A DNA stretch of 64,000 nucleotides. It comes from Linanthus parryae. Lineage: Eukaryota > Streptophyta > Magnoliopsida > Ericales > Polemoniaceae. Shown piece after piece: positions 22,364-32,456 of this stretch. The notes under the pieces were generated by a model, which saw nothing but the letters and a program-made list of their open reading frames with translations, made no database searches and was not told where the DNA came from. The first letter of the stretch is position 1, and every line of letters begins with the position of its first letter. Made by a program: the position numbers and the translations under genes. The stretch covers positions 33,469,001-33,533,000 of the forward strand of contig JALGPY010000001.1 in assembly GCA_023055425.1 (NCBI GenBank). The letters are read 5' to 3'.

Positions 22364-23279
22364 CTTCAGAAATGAAGAACTGAGAATCCTCCGGTAAAAA
22401 CCTTCGGAAGTAAACTTGCACGAAGACAAGACCGTTTTCTCTCTCTAGAAACTAGAAGAGAACTTAATGAGAATCATAGGTTCTATCTAGTTGGTAGCAA
22501 CTATTTGCTAATATGGAGCGGTCTCTAGCAAAACATCCATTCTAGCCAACTAATAGAATAGTCATCTTGACAACCTTTGTACAAGTAATTGTCTCATCCC
22601 TTTGTCTCAATATCCGGATTGGACACGAGACATACAAGTCACACTAGTATATCCAATCCATAGTTTCTCGATCCTGGGAATAGCCTTATTCGTGCAAATA
22701 ACATCAATATCCCATATTGATTTATTTGAGTCTGGCCAGACATTCTATAAGCACTATCCCTCGAGTGGCCTAGGATATTTGCTCCAGTTATGTGGGAGGG
22801 ACAAATTCTATCTACGTCCACTACGATCTCTAAGCTTTCTTCTTATTGTATCCAGTACACGCCTTTATAACTACCCAGTTACGGTGTAGCGTTTAACGCT
22901 ACCAAGATCACAATAATCCACAACTAGAATATCTAGTGACTTCAAGTCTAAGGATGACAATACCATTGCACCGCGAGAAGCGCTTGTGACTCAACATAAC
23001 GTGTATGTAGCCTTCTCGGAGATGGGTCAATCCAGTGCAACATTCCCTAATTCACACCTATGTGTTCGATCATCATATCTCCATATCAATCCAACCCCAT
23101 ACTAGTCTATAGATGATTGTCCTATTAATCATTATAATTGACTAGGGATATTTAAGAATATAACACTTATATTCTAAGGACTTCATTCATGTTAACATAT
23201 CTCTATATCGATAACATAATGAATCGTAAATCCATACATGTCACAATTAATTGATTGCCTCCAGGGCACAATTCCAACA

Positions 23280-25597
23280 TCATTAACTACGTCTATGGCG
23301 AAGATGTCTTCGTGATCATAATAATTTGGCAGTTGCAGATTTTTGAAAACGTTAAATTTAACCTTGTCCTCGTTAATCTGCATGGTCATTTCCCCGCTCT
23401 TGCAGTTTATAATGGCTTCTCGAGTGGCTAAAAACGGCCTGCCCAGTATGAGCGGTACCTCCCCTGCCTCCATGTCTAGAATCACGAAATCTGCTGCAAA
23501 AATCAGCTCGCCGACCTTTACCAAAATATCCTCAATAACTCCATAGGCCTGTTTTACGGACCTGTCCGCCATCTGCAGCATGATTCTGGTGGGCCGGGGC
23601 TCCCCGACTTTCAAACTCTTGAAAATCGTCAATGGCATCAGGTTGATGCTGGCCCCTAGGTCACACAGAGCCTTTCCTGTGTAAGCGTTACCTAGGGTGA
23701 CCGGTATTACAAAACTGCCAGGATCTTTTCTCTTCCTCGGCAGCCCATTCTTCACACAGTTGCTCACCTCTGCCGTCAGGTTTATAGTCTCGAAATCGCT
23801 CATTCGCCTCCTCCCATACAGAATGTCCTTGAGGAATTTGGCGTAAGTGGGCATCTTCGCCAAAGCCTCGGCAAAGGGTATGTTGATCTGTAGCTGCTTG
23901 AACATCTCGAGAAACCTGGCGTAGTCCTTGCTATCGTCCCTCTTTCGTGTCTTCAAGGGGTATGGTACCTCCTTGGAGACAGGTACCGTTTCTGCATCTG
24001 CCTCATTCTGCACTGCATCCTGCTCAACCGAGCCCTTCGGCTGGGGGCGGTCGACTGAGTTGTTATCCCGGCCAGACAGTTTGCGTTCTACTTCTTTCGA
24101 CTTTTCTGTGCGTGCGTGGCTAGGTAGTGCTATTCCACTCCGAGTGGTGATAGCATTGATCTGAGCACGTGGATTATTCACTGTATTCGAGGGCAAGTTT
24201 CCTGGCTGTCTCTCCGTTAGCTGCTGTGCTAACTGCCCTACTTGTACCTCCAAAGCACGCAGTGACGTCTTGGTCGTCTGCATGTCGGCTGTTAGGGCGT
24301 CCATATGTGCGAACCGGGACTCCATGGTATGAAACATTGACTCGATCTTCTTCATCCGGGCATCGTACTGCTGTGCAGATGGGCCCGGCTGAACCTGCTG
24401 TGTCGGTGCAGCCTGCTGGGCTGGTGGCCTGTGCTGGAATCCCGGTGCATAAACTGCGGAGTTCGGGTTTCCGTACCGGAACCCGGGATGATCTCTCGTG
24501 CCCGGTCTGTACCGGCTCGGGTCCCACTGCTGCTGTACGTAATTGGTGTCTTCGGTTCTGATCTCCTCAATGGCCGCGTCCAAATCAGGTTCTCCGACTG
24601 TTGCAACAGGTTTCTTATCCGAGTAGACTTTCTTGATCAAGTCATGAACGATCTTGGCCAGGTTGTCTATCCGGTTGTCTTCTGCTGGTTCGGCTCTAGC
24701 CGTCATCCTGCGATCGTCAAATGGTCGGGTGTCCTGCTTGGCTAACTGCTTCATCAGGTCGTATGCACCATCTTTGTCCACATGATACAGGAAGTTTCCC
24801 CCGGCTTCTCTGTCGATCCTGTCAGCACTCTCCCTGTCTAGGGCATGGTAGAATACCTGCAGGATCTTCGCATCACCAAAACCGTGGTTCGGGCATCTTT
24901 TCACCAATCTCATCAATCTGTCCCATGCGTCTACCACCGTCTCCCCCATCTTCTGCTTGAATGAAAGAATCTCGCTTTGCAACTGAATAACTCGGGAAGC
25001 GAGATAAAACTTTGCCAGAAAATCTGCGACACACCCCTCCCATGTAGTGATGGATCTGGGTGGTCGGGATTCGAGCCAGTCCTTGGCTACTCCGAATAGG
25101 CAATATGGGAACAGGATTAACATAAGTGTCTCTGCGTCTACCCCCTTGTATCGGACCTTGTTGCAGTAATCCTCGAATTTCCCGGTAAAGTCGTTCGGGT
25201 CTTCGTCGGCCTTCCCGTGAAACGGGCAGAGGGTCTGTACCGTCTGGATGGTGGAGGGTTTGATGTCGAAGTGTTCTGCGGTGATCTCGGGCACCACAAT
25301 AGCTCGCTCATGCCCCCCGGTGGGGACTTCGAAATTCTCCACCAATGCCTTCCCAGACCGGTTATAAGTTCTCTGGTTGCTTCGGGCAGCCAGACCTGCT
25401 GTGACAAGCTCTTCGATGTACCGAGCCATCTGAGCTGGGGTACGTGTCTCTCGTTCCTCCCCACCAGTTGCAGGGAGCTCGGGATTGTCTCTCGGGTTGC
25501 CTGCCATTCTGCTTTCTCGGTTTCTGCGGTTCTGTTCGGTGTACAGCTTTTCTGGATTGTCGAGTGGTGGTACCAAACTGCGAGGCAATCTGGGCAT
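23280..25597 (-). pseudogene. Athila Gag-protease frame, cut by the solo LTR
   Basis: The frame opens at ATG 25597 (MPRLPRSLVPP; MAGNPRDN 31 residues further is an alternative start). It carries an Athila-type gag domain (DWLESRPPRSITTWEG, then DAWDRLMRLVKRCPNHGF, then a coiled-coil-like stretch) and an aspartic protease with ALCDLGASINLMPL (Asp near 646) and the late motif PLILGRPFLAT. No zinc knuckle was seen. The true sequence ends at 23280, where the solo copia LTR starts; the frame runs on into LTR bases and stops at 23192. The matching pol continues at 16029. The part present shows no stop or shift, so the gene was probably intact before the insertion. Confidence 0.85.
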
Positions 25598-25714
25598 CAA
25601 CTGAACAGTCCTGAAAACAAAGATTCAAAAAGCAGTGAGATAAAAGAAAATTAACGAAACTGAAAAATAAAAACTCCGAAAACTAATTCTGATAACTAAA
25701 TTAACCCTAAAAAG

Positions 25715-25732
25715 TCCCCGGCAACGGCGCCA
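25715..25732 (-). other. Athila primer binding site for tRNA-Asp
   Basis: On the minus strand the 18 bases TGGCGCCGTTGCCGGGGA lie 6 bases inside the 5' LTR. They match the complement of the 3' end of plant tRNA-Asp, the primer known for Athila-group elements. This fixes the element's direction as minus. Confidence 0.92.
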
Positions 25733-25738
25733 AAAACT

Positions 25739-27341
25739 TGATGCGCAAACTAACGTGTTGTTCGCAAGTATACGAATCTTGTAATACCGGGTGCAATTAA
25801 ACTCGGGTGATCGTTCCCACGAGGACTATTTCGGGTTTTTTGAGAAATCAGTTTTAACTTGCAGAGTGTAAAAGGAGGAGTAGTTTAGGATTGTGATTAA
25901 CAATAAACTAAAAATAAACAAAATAAAACACAAATATTTTTGTGACGTTTTTTGGAAAATCTTGAAAGTTGTAAATCTAGGGTTTGGAATACTAGGTCCA
26001 GGATCCCCTAGGGTTTCTTCAGAATTATGTTCTTTGGTTTGATATGAAAACACTCAGCAGTTTTAATTACCCGTGCCACGTACCGATTGTGCAGTAACCT
26101 TTCAGATTCCACATGCTGTCACGATCCTGCAGACTTTCGGGTTCCTGTTAAGCTGCCTAAGTCTGCAGTCTCGTTATAGGTCTGCTAGGGTTTCTAACCT
26201 GTTCTGATGGCCCGGGTCAGATTCTCTAACAGTTGGTCTATACGTTTCAGCTAGCCCTTTCTCCCTTTCTCTGGTCGGTCTATCAGGGTAAGGTACTAAA
26301 TCCTGTCTTTTCTTCCTAACCCTAACCTGACGTTTTCACCTACAGGCTCGGGTCTATAACAATTCTGGTTCGGGACTCCGATCATGCATAAACAGAGATA
26401 ATCAAAGAAAGGATAACTGATAATACTGCTGAATTAAGATAACGTAATCATGAATTCATACTCAAACTGCAGAACAATGTCTGAAAACGAAACCCTAGGT
26501 TCACCGAGAACCTAGGTAAAAGGTTTAGCTATTAAACGACATAACTAATTAACAAAGTTTCTGAATTTAAAAGAGAGAATAAGATCAAACTAAGTCTTCG
26601 GATCTGGATGAGTGCTTCCGTGCTCTCCCGGGATGCTCAGACTTGTCCTTGGATGAGTTGTCTTGTGTGTTGTTGTCTTCAAAACGAGTCTGGACGAGTC
26701 TTTTTATAGTGTTGGCGAAGTTTCTGGAACTTTTCATTATTTACGAAACTGCCACTGCCCGAAACCGCCCCAATTTTTGTGCTGTCTGCGTATAATACGC
26801 AGCCTGCTGCGTATAATACGCAGACAGGGTCTTCTCCTGCTGCTTTTTCTCCACTTGTTGCTTGCTGTCTGCGTATAATACGCAGGCTCTGCGTATAATA
26901 CGCAGACAGGGACCCATCTTGCCTTCCAACTTCTTCTCTCTGTGTATTTTCTCCCCCTGGCTGCGTATAATACGCAGACAGGGGAGAAAACTGTCCAAAA
27001 TCACCTCTCCCTCCTTGCAGCCTGCGTATTTTACGCAGGGTCTGCGTATTATACGCAGACAGCAAGGCAGGATGCTCTTTTCTGCCTCTGTTTGCCTCCC
27101 GCTGCATTCCCGATCCCTTCCTGCTGCATTCCCGGGCCCTGTTCCTGCAAAGACAACACGAACACACCCGCGATCATATCCAATAAAAGTACGGAAAATG
27201 TAGAAATTTATAAAGAGCAAATAACTGTCTCGTTCCTAAAACCGAGGCTTTCCGAGAGTGAAAATTGGCTAAAACGTGAGTTTTCCGGCACAAATGCACA
27301 AAAAACCGAGCTATAAGATAACCCCGATTTGGGCGTTATCA
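25739..27341 (-). repeat. 5' LTR of the Athila element (1603 bp)
   Basis: The limits are TG at 25739 and CA at 27341 on the plus strand, next to the primer site on one side and to the AAAGG target duplication on the other. It is the complete LTR copy. It is nearly identical to the truncated copy at 12819-14188, with scattered single-base differences and one extra palindrome unit, so the element is fairly young. Confidence 0.93.
26782..27062. repeat. Cluster of seven palindromes in the Athila 5' LTR
   Basis: CTGCGTATAATACGCAG or a variant starts at 26786, 26807, 26869, 26889, 26961, 27022 and 27042. The copy at 27022 has TTTT in the centre. Compared with the 3' LTR there is one extra copy at 26807, added close to the first, so the cluster changes in number. 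Copies often come in pairs about 20 bp apart. Confidence 0.9.
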
Positions 27342-27346
27342 AAAGG

Positions 27347-29016
27347 ATATTCCAACCATGACGACTTCAGAAAGATGCTCATACATCTTAAATCTTGGGT
27401 TATGCTTGTAAAAGGTATCATATGTCTACATATAGTGGTCTAGAGTTTGTGTTGATTAGGCTTAAGGACGATCAAATTGTTCCACCTCATTATCTTGATG
27501 ATGGTGATGATCTCTAGAGTTGTATTCTTGTTTCTGTGCATCCCTATTTTGTGATCATTATTGACTTCATTGGTGATGATCCTCCGGCATGAGTTGAGGT
27601 TCTCCAATGATTGAGAGAACCTATTAGAAAATTAGGAGAGTAGGATGAAATGTTGGAGTCCTTTAAATGGGGGGGGAACCTCTATTTAAAATAGAGTAGG
27701 TGACTCTTTAAAGGGGTGCATATTAATAGTTATGTCTATATTGGGGTTTAATTCCCGGATAGTCATAGCTTTCGGGGTGTAACTACAGATAACCAAAATT
27801 TGTGCGGAATCGTTATAAAATTATTAGTAATTCCACACAGTCACTATTAGTTATACACTAATTAGTTGATCCATTTAGAATAACAATATCGACCTAAAAA
27901 TTTAAAAGCGTCCAACAAAAAAAGTATCGGCCATATTTAATAATGATTCTCACTCACTCATTACTCATTCTGGACATATATGAATTGTTGTATTTTCAAT
28001 CTGTCCGCAACCCCCACAGACCTCACCGGCGCCTCCGCCTTCGGCACCACTCAGTCGACTGGTTTCTCGCCAAGTCCACCGCCAACAGACCCCTACCACG
28101 ACTACAACATCCGAATCAGCCACCGTCCTCCGGCCACAGCTTCTTCACTGTGTCTCTCGCAGCAATCGACGCAGTCACACCCCACCGCGATGGCTCCATG
28201 CAACGGAGGAAGCGTCTGTTAGGGTTGTAGATGACAACTCATATGGGCTACTGTCCAACTTTGGGCCCAGGTCCATATTCAAACCCAATTACAGTTCCAA
28301 TTTTGGGCCCAACTTAGGTTATGGACCAGATTACAATTTTCAGCCCAAGTCCAAATTTCACTCCACTCTGGATTATCTCGGGCCTAATTATTTTCTGTAA
28401 CTGATATTGGGCCTAGTGTGGATTCCGGACTACAAAGGGAGACTCTCAGGATCAATCGCCATCCATTTGATCCGGGCATAATTATTTCGGTAAGTATTGA
28501 AGATTTTGTTTTCCGCATACACCTTGAGGAAAATGTGATTTTCAAGCGCGAGAGAGTTGATACGGGTCAAACGTAACATCTCGGAATGATAATTAATTGC
28601 TACATCATTTAAATTAAGTTAATCACCCAAAAATAAAAGTTTTCAAACACCACTATCAAGAACACCCTGCTACTCGGAACTCAGAACATACAGTATACTG
28701 CAGCACATAGGGTGTACGTTACAAGAATCGACAGTACATCAAGAATGCAAAATGTTAAAGTGTTACCGTTCAAACTGCCGTTTATGCTTATGATTGAAAG
28801 TTACGTTCACGTACAAGACATCACTGAGGAAGCTAGCGATCTAACAATAGAAATTCAAATAACCTCCACTATTCTTATCTTTCACAACAGGGCAGTAGTA
28901 AAAAAAATTAGAATCCATGCCTGCTAATGGCACAATTCTTTTCGAAATCATAATCACATTATAGAACGACATCAGAAGATATACACACATATATATAGAC
29001 ACACATGAAAATAGAA
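27347..29016. other. Intergenic stretch without a recognised gene
   Basis: Short frames at 27943-28230 and 27980-28222 (Pro/Ser/Thr rich) have no recognisable domain. Around 28250-28420 the word GGGCCCA and relatives recur with AT-rich spacers. The left part continues the flank interrupted by the Athila element. The stretch 28570-29016 would hold the downstream region of the polyketide synthase gene. Confidence 0.4.
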
Positions 29017-31061
29017 TTAAATAGAGACACTGTGCAACACCACTGTCTCAATAGTGACCCCAGGTCCAAATGCCATAACCAATCCCCACTCCAGCCCCTC
29101 ACCGGTACTCGCGAGCTTCTCCTCCGCTGACTTCTTCCTCATCTCGTCTAATACGAAAATCACAGACGCAGCAGCCATGTTGCCAAACTCGCTCAGCACG
29201 TGTCTCGACGCACGTAATTTACTAGGCTCAAGCCTTAATTCCATTTCCAGTTTATCTAAAATAGCACGCCCACCGGGGTGAACAACCCAAAATAACGAAT
29301 TCCAATCAAAAACACTACCATCATCGTGCCTGAACACCTCGACTAAATTATTTTTTATATTCTGCGATATGAGGAAAGGAACATCCCTCTGCAACTGAGT
29401 ACTGAGACCAGATTCGCGAAGAGGTCCAACTATCGCCTCAGCAGTCTCTGGAATAAGTGTTTGGCTTCCATAAACTATTCCAAACACGGGTTTTTCAACA
29501 CCGTCTTTTGGACTGTCTTTTGGATCTGCACCCACTATACACGCAGCAGCACCATCAGCAAATAAGGACATGACCACTAAGATGTCCAAGTTTGTATCAC
29601 TTGGTCCACGGAATAAAGCAGCCATCATATCACAACACACGACTAGGACGCGAGCACCTTTATTGTTTTCAGCTAAGTCTTTGGCTAGTCGGAGACCTGT
29701 GCCGCCAGCAAAACAACCTTGGTTATAGAACATGTAACGCTTGACAGATGGAGAAAGTCCGAGAAGGTTGGTGAGTTGGTAGTCAGCACCGGGCTTATGA
29801 ATACCAGATGAAGTGGAAAAGATCAGGTGGGTGATTTGGGACTTGGGTTGCCCCCATTCTTTGATTGCTTTTTCAGCAGCCTCCTTAGCTAACTTGGGTA
29901 CTTCAGCTACGAGTATTTCCTGCCGCGCATCGAGCGAAGGAGCGTTGTATTCGCACATGTTTGGGTTTCTTTTTAACATGTCTTCGGTCAAGTGCATGTA
30001 ACGCTTCTTAATCATAGATTTGTCACCTGTTAAAATGAACGAACTGTGACTATCCCAAATGGAATTATTATGCCCTTCTAAGTAGCAATGCTAGAGAAGC
30101 AAAAATTGACAAACTAATGGGGTTCAAGTGCAATTTTTCTTAGTCCCGGTTTCATTCTGAGATGATAAGGAGGTTTGTCCTGAGATGATAAGGAGGTTTG
30201 TCCTGATTATAACTGTCAGAACCCAAAAACGTCAAAAGAATAAACAAAAATGAAAACAGGCGTAATTTCAAATATATTCTTTTTGAAAAAAAAATCAAAT
30301 ATTCACTAGTCTAATATAATTTTCACTAGTAGTTCTTTGTTTGAGCAATTTTTACTAGTAGTTACATTTCAGTAAATAGAAAAATTGTGGCCGGAACTAT
30401 GCTTGTGTAGTTGCAAATGGGTGCTAGCTCAGTGGTAGAGCGTTTGAGCCCCTCAATGAGGTCCCGGATTCGAAACCGGCTATATTATGTAATTTCTCAA
30501 CAAAAAGAAACTGTGCTTGTGTAGTTTTATTTATTTATCTGACTAAAGGATTTACTTATTTATTAGGTTACTTTTTTTACTAAATGTACTTACTGAATAC
30601 ATTTTTGAAGGAAAAGTTAACTCAAATTAAGGCATAGAAAAGAACTCGGGACATTCTAAACACAACTGGATGATAAACTAAATATTCTCACCCTGACTCG
30701 AGTTATGCATGTTTTGTAAACCAGTTGTGACAGCGAGCCAATGGTCTGGCGATGATTTTGGCCATTTGTAACCAATTATACTACATGTAAATTTGAATGG
30801 AAATTGAGCTATATGTGAAGATATTTGAGATGCACAAAAGTTAAATACTCAGAAGCATTGGTGGTAAAGCACAGTTGTCTTACACAAGCGTTTGAACTTT
30901 TCTTTCAGGCCCGTCTTGTGTTCACTGTTAGTAACACGGAAATAAAAGTCTGGAAACGTGCTTTGATAGAAGCACTCGGGTGGGTTAGCTGTGCCAATGG
31001 CCAAAATCATCGCCAGACCATTGGCTCGCTGTGTGTTTCTCTCTTCCTTGATGCTAAACAT
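29017..31061 (-). CDS. Type III polyketide synthase (chalcone synthase-like)
   Basis: Two exons, 30884-31061 and 29017-30026, give 395 residues. The 857-bp intron (30027-30883) has GTAAGA and AACAG ends and splits the Cys60 codon after its first base, the conserved intron position of plant chalcone synthases. The ATG at 31061 is used; the frame upstream offers only a TTG. The triad is Cys164 (NQGCFAGG), His309 (WVVHPGG) and Asn342 (SEFGNM), and gatekeeper Phe215 is kept. Compared with alfalfa chalcone synthase numbering, cavity positions differ: Thr132 is Ser, Met137 is Lys, Thr194 is Met, Thr197 is Leu, Phe265 is Thr, Ser338 is Ala, and GFGPG is AFGPG. The family condenses a CoA starter with malonyl-CoA in the cytosol. 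These changes make plain chalcone formation unlikely; the product is unknown. No lesion was seen. Confidence 0.9.
30157..30202. repeat. 23-bp tandem duplication in the polyketide synthase intron
   Basis: The unit CTGAGATGATAAGGAGG... occurs twice in direct contact (30157-30179 and 30180-30202) without change. It is a small recent duplication near the 3' end of the intron. Confidence 0.9.
30413..30508 (+). mobile_element. tRNA-derived SINE in the polyketide synthase intron
   Basis: The 96-bp insert begins with a tRNA-like head. TAGCTCAGTGG fits the box A of the RNA polymerase III promoter and GGATTCGAAACC fits box B. A short AT-rich tail ends CTCAACAAAAAG. It is flanked by an 18-bp target duplication (30395-30412 and 30509-30526, AACTATGCTTGTGTAGTT with one difference). 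The direct repeat shows LINE-type retroposition. It lies opposite to the host gene's direction. Confidence 0.85.
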
Positions 31062-31130
31062 TTTTGTTTCAGTAGGGAGCAATGGACAAATGGTGGATCA
31101 GTTTATGGGGTACCTAGCGGGTGGGATTCT

Positions 31131-31138
31131 TATTTATA
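31131..31138 (-). promoter_or_regulatory. Possible TATA box of the polyketide synthase gene
   Basis: TATAAATA on the minus strand lies about 70 bp upstream of the ATG at 31061, which would leave a 5' UTR of roughly 40 bases. It is a sequence match only. Confidence 0.5.
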
Positions 31139-32295
31139 CTGGGAACCAAAACGTGCATTTTAGATAAGAATTAATGAAATGAACATTTTTATTTATTGAC
31201 GTATAATTCTAAAATAATGTTGACGTGTAGTTGAACTGCAATCCAAAAATATACATTGCATCTAAAGAAAGTTACAAAAGTTATCTAAAGTGCAAGTTTA
31301 ATATGATCTTGTATACAAGTAGAAAATTCTTTAATGATTTCCATGCGATTTTTTCATGCAAAACTTTTTTGGGGAGTTGACGTGCGTGTCTAATGTCCAT
31401 ACTATCGTGAATACTTTGCAATTTAAACCAAGATGAGTGTGCAATGTAATCAATCTTTCGTTTTATCGATTAAACTAACAAATGTCATCTTTTGAGACAA
31501 TTCTCGAACTTTCTTGCATTTCGAAAGTCTTTTGTGCCCTTGCATGTTATTCTCTTCTACTAGGAGACAGGGGAATGTTTTTAATTCGTCTTGTTTTAGT
31601 TCATCGGATGGTTGCTTTTGATTGCATTTGTCGCTTGAAAGGGAATCTGTATTTATGCTAATTGAACAATGTAATTGAAACAGAGATATATTACCGGCTT
31701 AAAAGCAGGAAAATATATCATTATTCCTTTCACTAGGTCCTGCATAGTGATAGATGTGAGGTTCATATGTTCCTTTTGAATTTTTTATTTTTTTGACCAG
31801 AATGTTCCTTTTGAATTAGGCTCACAGTTTGTTACTAGTCAACATCAGCTACTAGCTAATCAATTCTCATAGGGATTTCAATACTATCAGCTACTCATAA
31901 TGAGCTTTCTCCAAATGAGGATATCTAAAATAATCTTTCTTCTTGCTTTTAATACAATTTCTAACAAATGGGTAAAAAAGGAGAAGCTAGCCAGAGGCAC
32001 CCACCTCTTCCTCAGAAAGGGATAGAATATGATCTCCATTCCCTGAATAAAAGACACTCATTCAAGCTAAATTCCACCTTGCTTTCCTAAAGAAAAGTAG
32101 CCCTTCATCTATTTCAGAATAGATCTTTTCGAGTCTGTACTTATGTGTTATTCATTTGTCAAAATAATTTCAGACAATTCGCAGAGGAAAAGATCATCAG
32201 TGTAACAATTCCTTTCTTCCTCAACAAAAATTCGAATTTAATTCAGATTTAATCTAATCATTTTACCGATCTAAACACATACATTAAGTAATTTC
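31139..32295. other. AT-rich intergenic stretch, nothing recognised
   Basis: No coding frame, repeat with target duplication, or RNA gene was seen. It contains the upstream region of the polyketide synthase gene and ends at copia element 2. Confidence 0.4.
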
Positions 32296-32452
32296 TGATA
32301 AGATTGTTGGTAGAAGAATAATGTGTATTCATCTCATCATAAAAGATATACAAGGGTCCTATATATATAGGCTATACAACATAAATAACGACATAGCTCC
32401 TCAGAATATTACAAAATAATATAGTGACCTATTTAGTTTACTTATCATAACA
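32296..32452 (-). repeat. 3' LTR of copia element 2
   Basis: The plus-strand ends are TGATAAGATTG and TTATCATAACA. It is preceded on the minus strand by a purine tract reading TTTGAGGGGGGC. It matches the LTR at 37352-37508 except for about two bases. Confidence 0.93.
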
Positions 32453-32456
32453 GCCC

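Larger units (their letters stand above)
16666..22474 (-). mobile_element. Full-length L1-type LINE
   Basis: A 5.8-kb non-LTR retrotransposon on the minus strand. It has a 24-base poly(A) tail (T run 16666-16689), a very short 3' UTR, ORF2 (20762-16728), ORF1 (22363-20759) and about 110 bp of 5' UTR. A perfect 13- to 14-bp target duplication flanks it (16653-16665 and 22475-22488). Both frames are open over their whole length. It is the youngest layer of the nest: inside a solo copia LTR that is inside the Athila element. Confidence 0.95.
16030..23279 (-). mobile_element. Solo copia LTR, interrupted by a LINE
   Basis: On the minus strand this is an LTR of the copia 1 family. It starts TGTTGGAATT at 23279 and ends ACCCTACA at 16030. 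It lies inside the Athila gag-pol frame, flanked by TCATC (16025-16029) and TCATT (23280-23284), a 5-bp target duplication with one change. Without the LINE it is about 1.43 kb, the same length as the LTR at 7253-8681, but it differs at many positions, so it is from an older or different subfamily. No internal copia sequence remains, which indicates LTR-LTR recombination after insertion. Confidence 0.85.
12819..27341 (-). mobile_element. Athila-type Ty3/gypsy retrotransposon, internally deleted and nested
   Basis: The element is bounded by LTRs and by a perfect 5-bp target duplication, AAAGG at 12814-12818 and 27342-27346. Read on the minus strand the order is 5' LTR (27341-25739), tRNA-Asp primer site, gag-protease (25597-23280), interruption by a solo copia LTR, reverse transcriptase and RNase H (16029-14189), then a truncated 3' LTR (about 14188-12819). 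Gag, reverse transcriptase and primer site all fit the Athila lineage. Integrase, any env-like region, the polypurine tract and roughly 200 bp of the 3' LTR are missing through one deletion. It is not autonomous. Confidence 0.9.

Noticed and set aside
22364..22429. Longer LINE ORF1 start
   Set aside because: The first codon is TTG. The ATG at 22363 is the first real start codon of that frame.
27943..28230. Small plus-strand genes
   Set aside because: Overlapping low-complexity frames without a domain, in a region with repeated GGGCCCA words.
30413..30508. A functional tRNA gene
   Set aside because: The box A and B motifs are present, but the stems do not close and an 18-bp target duplication flanks it, so it is a SINE.
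31062..31082. Seven extra N-terminal residues of the polyketide synthase
   Set aside because: The upstream codon is TTG. The ATG at 31061 gives the family's normal length and puts the active-site Cys at 164.
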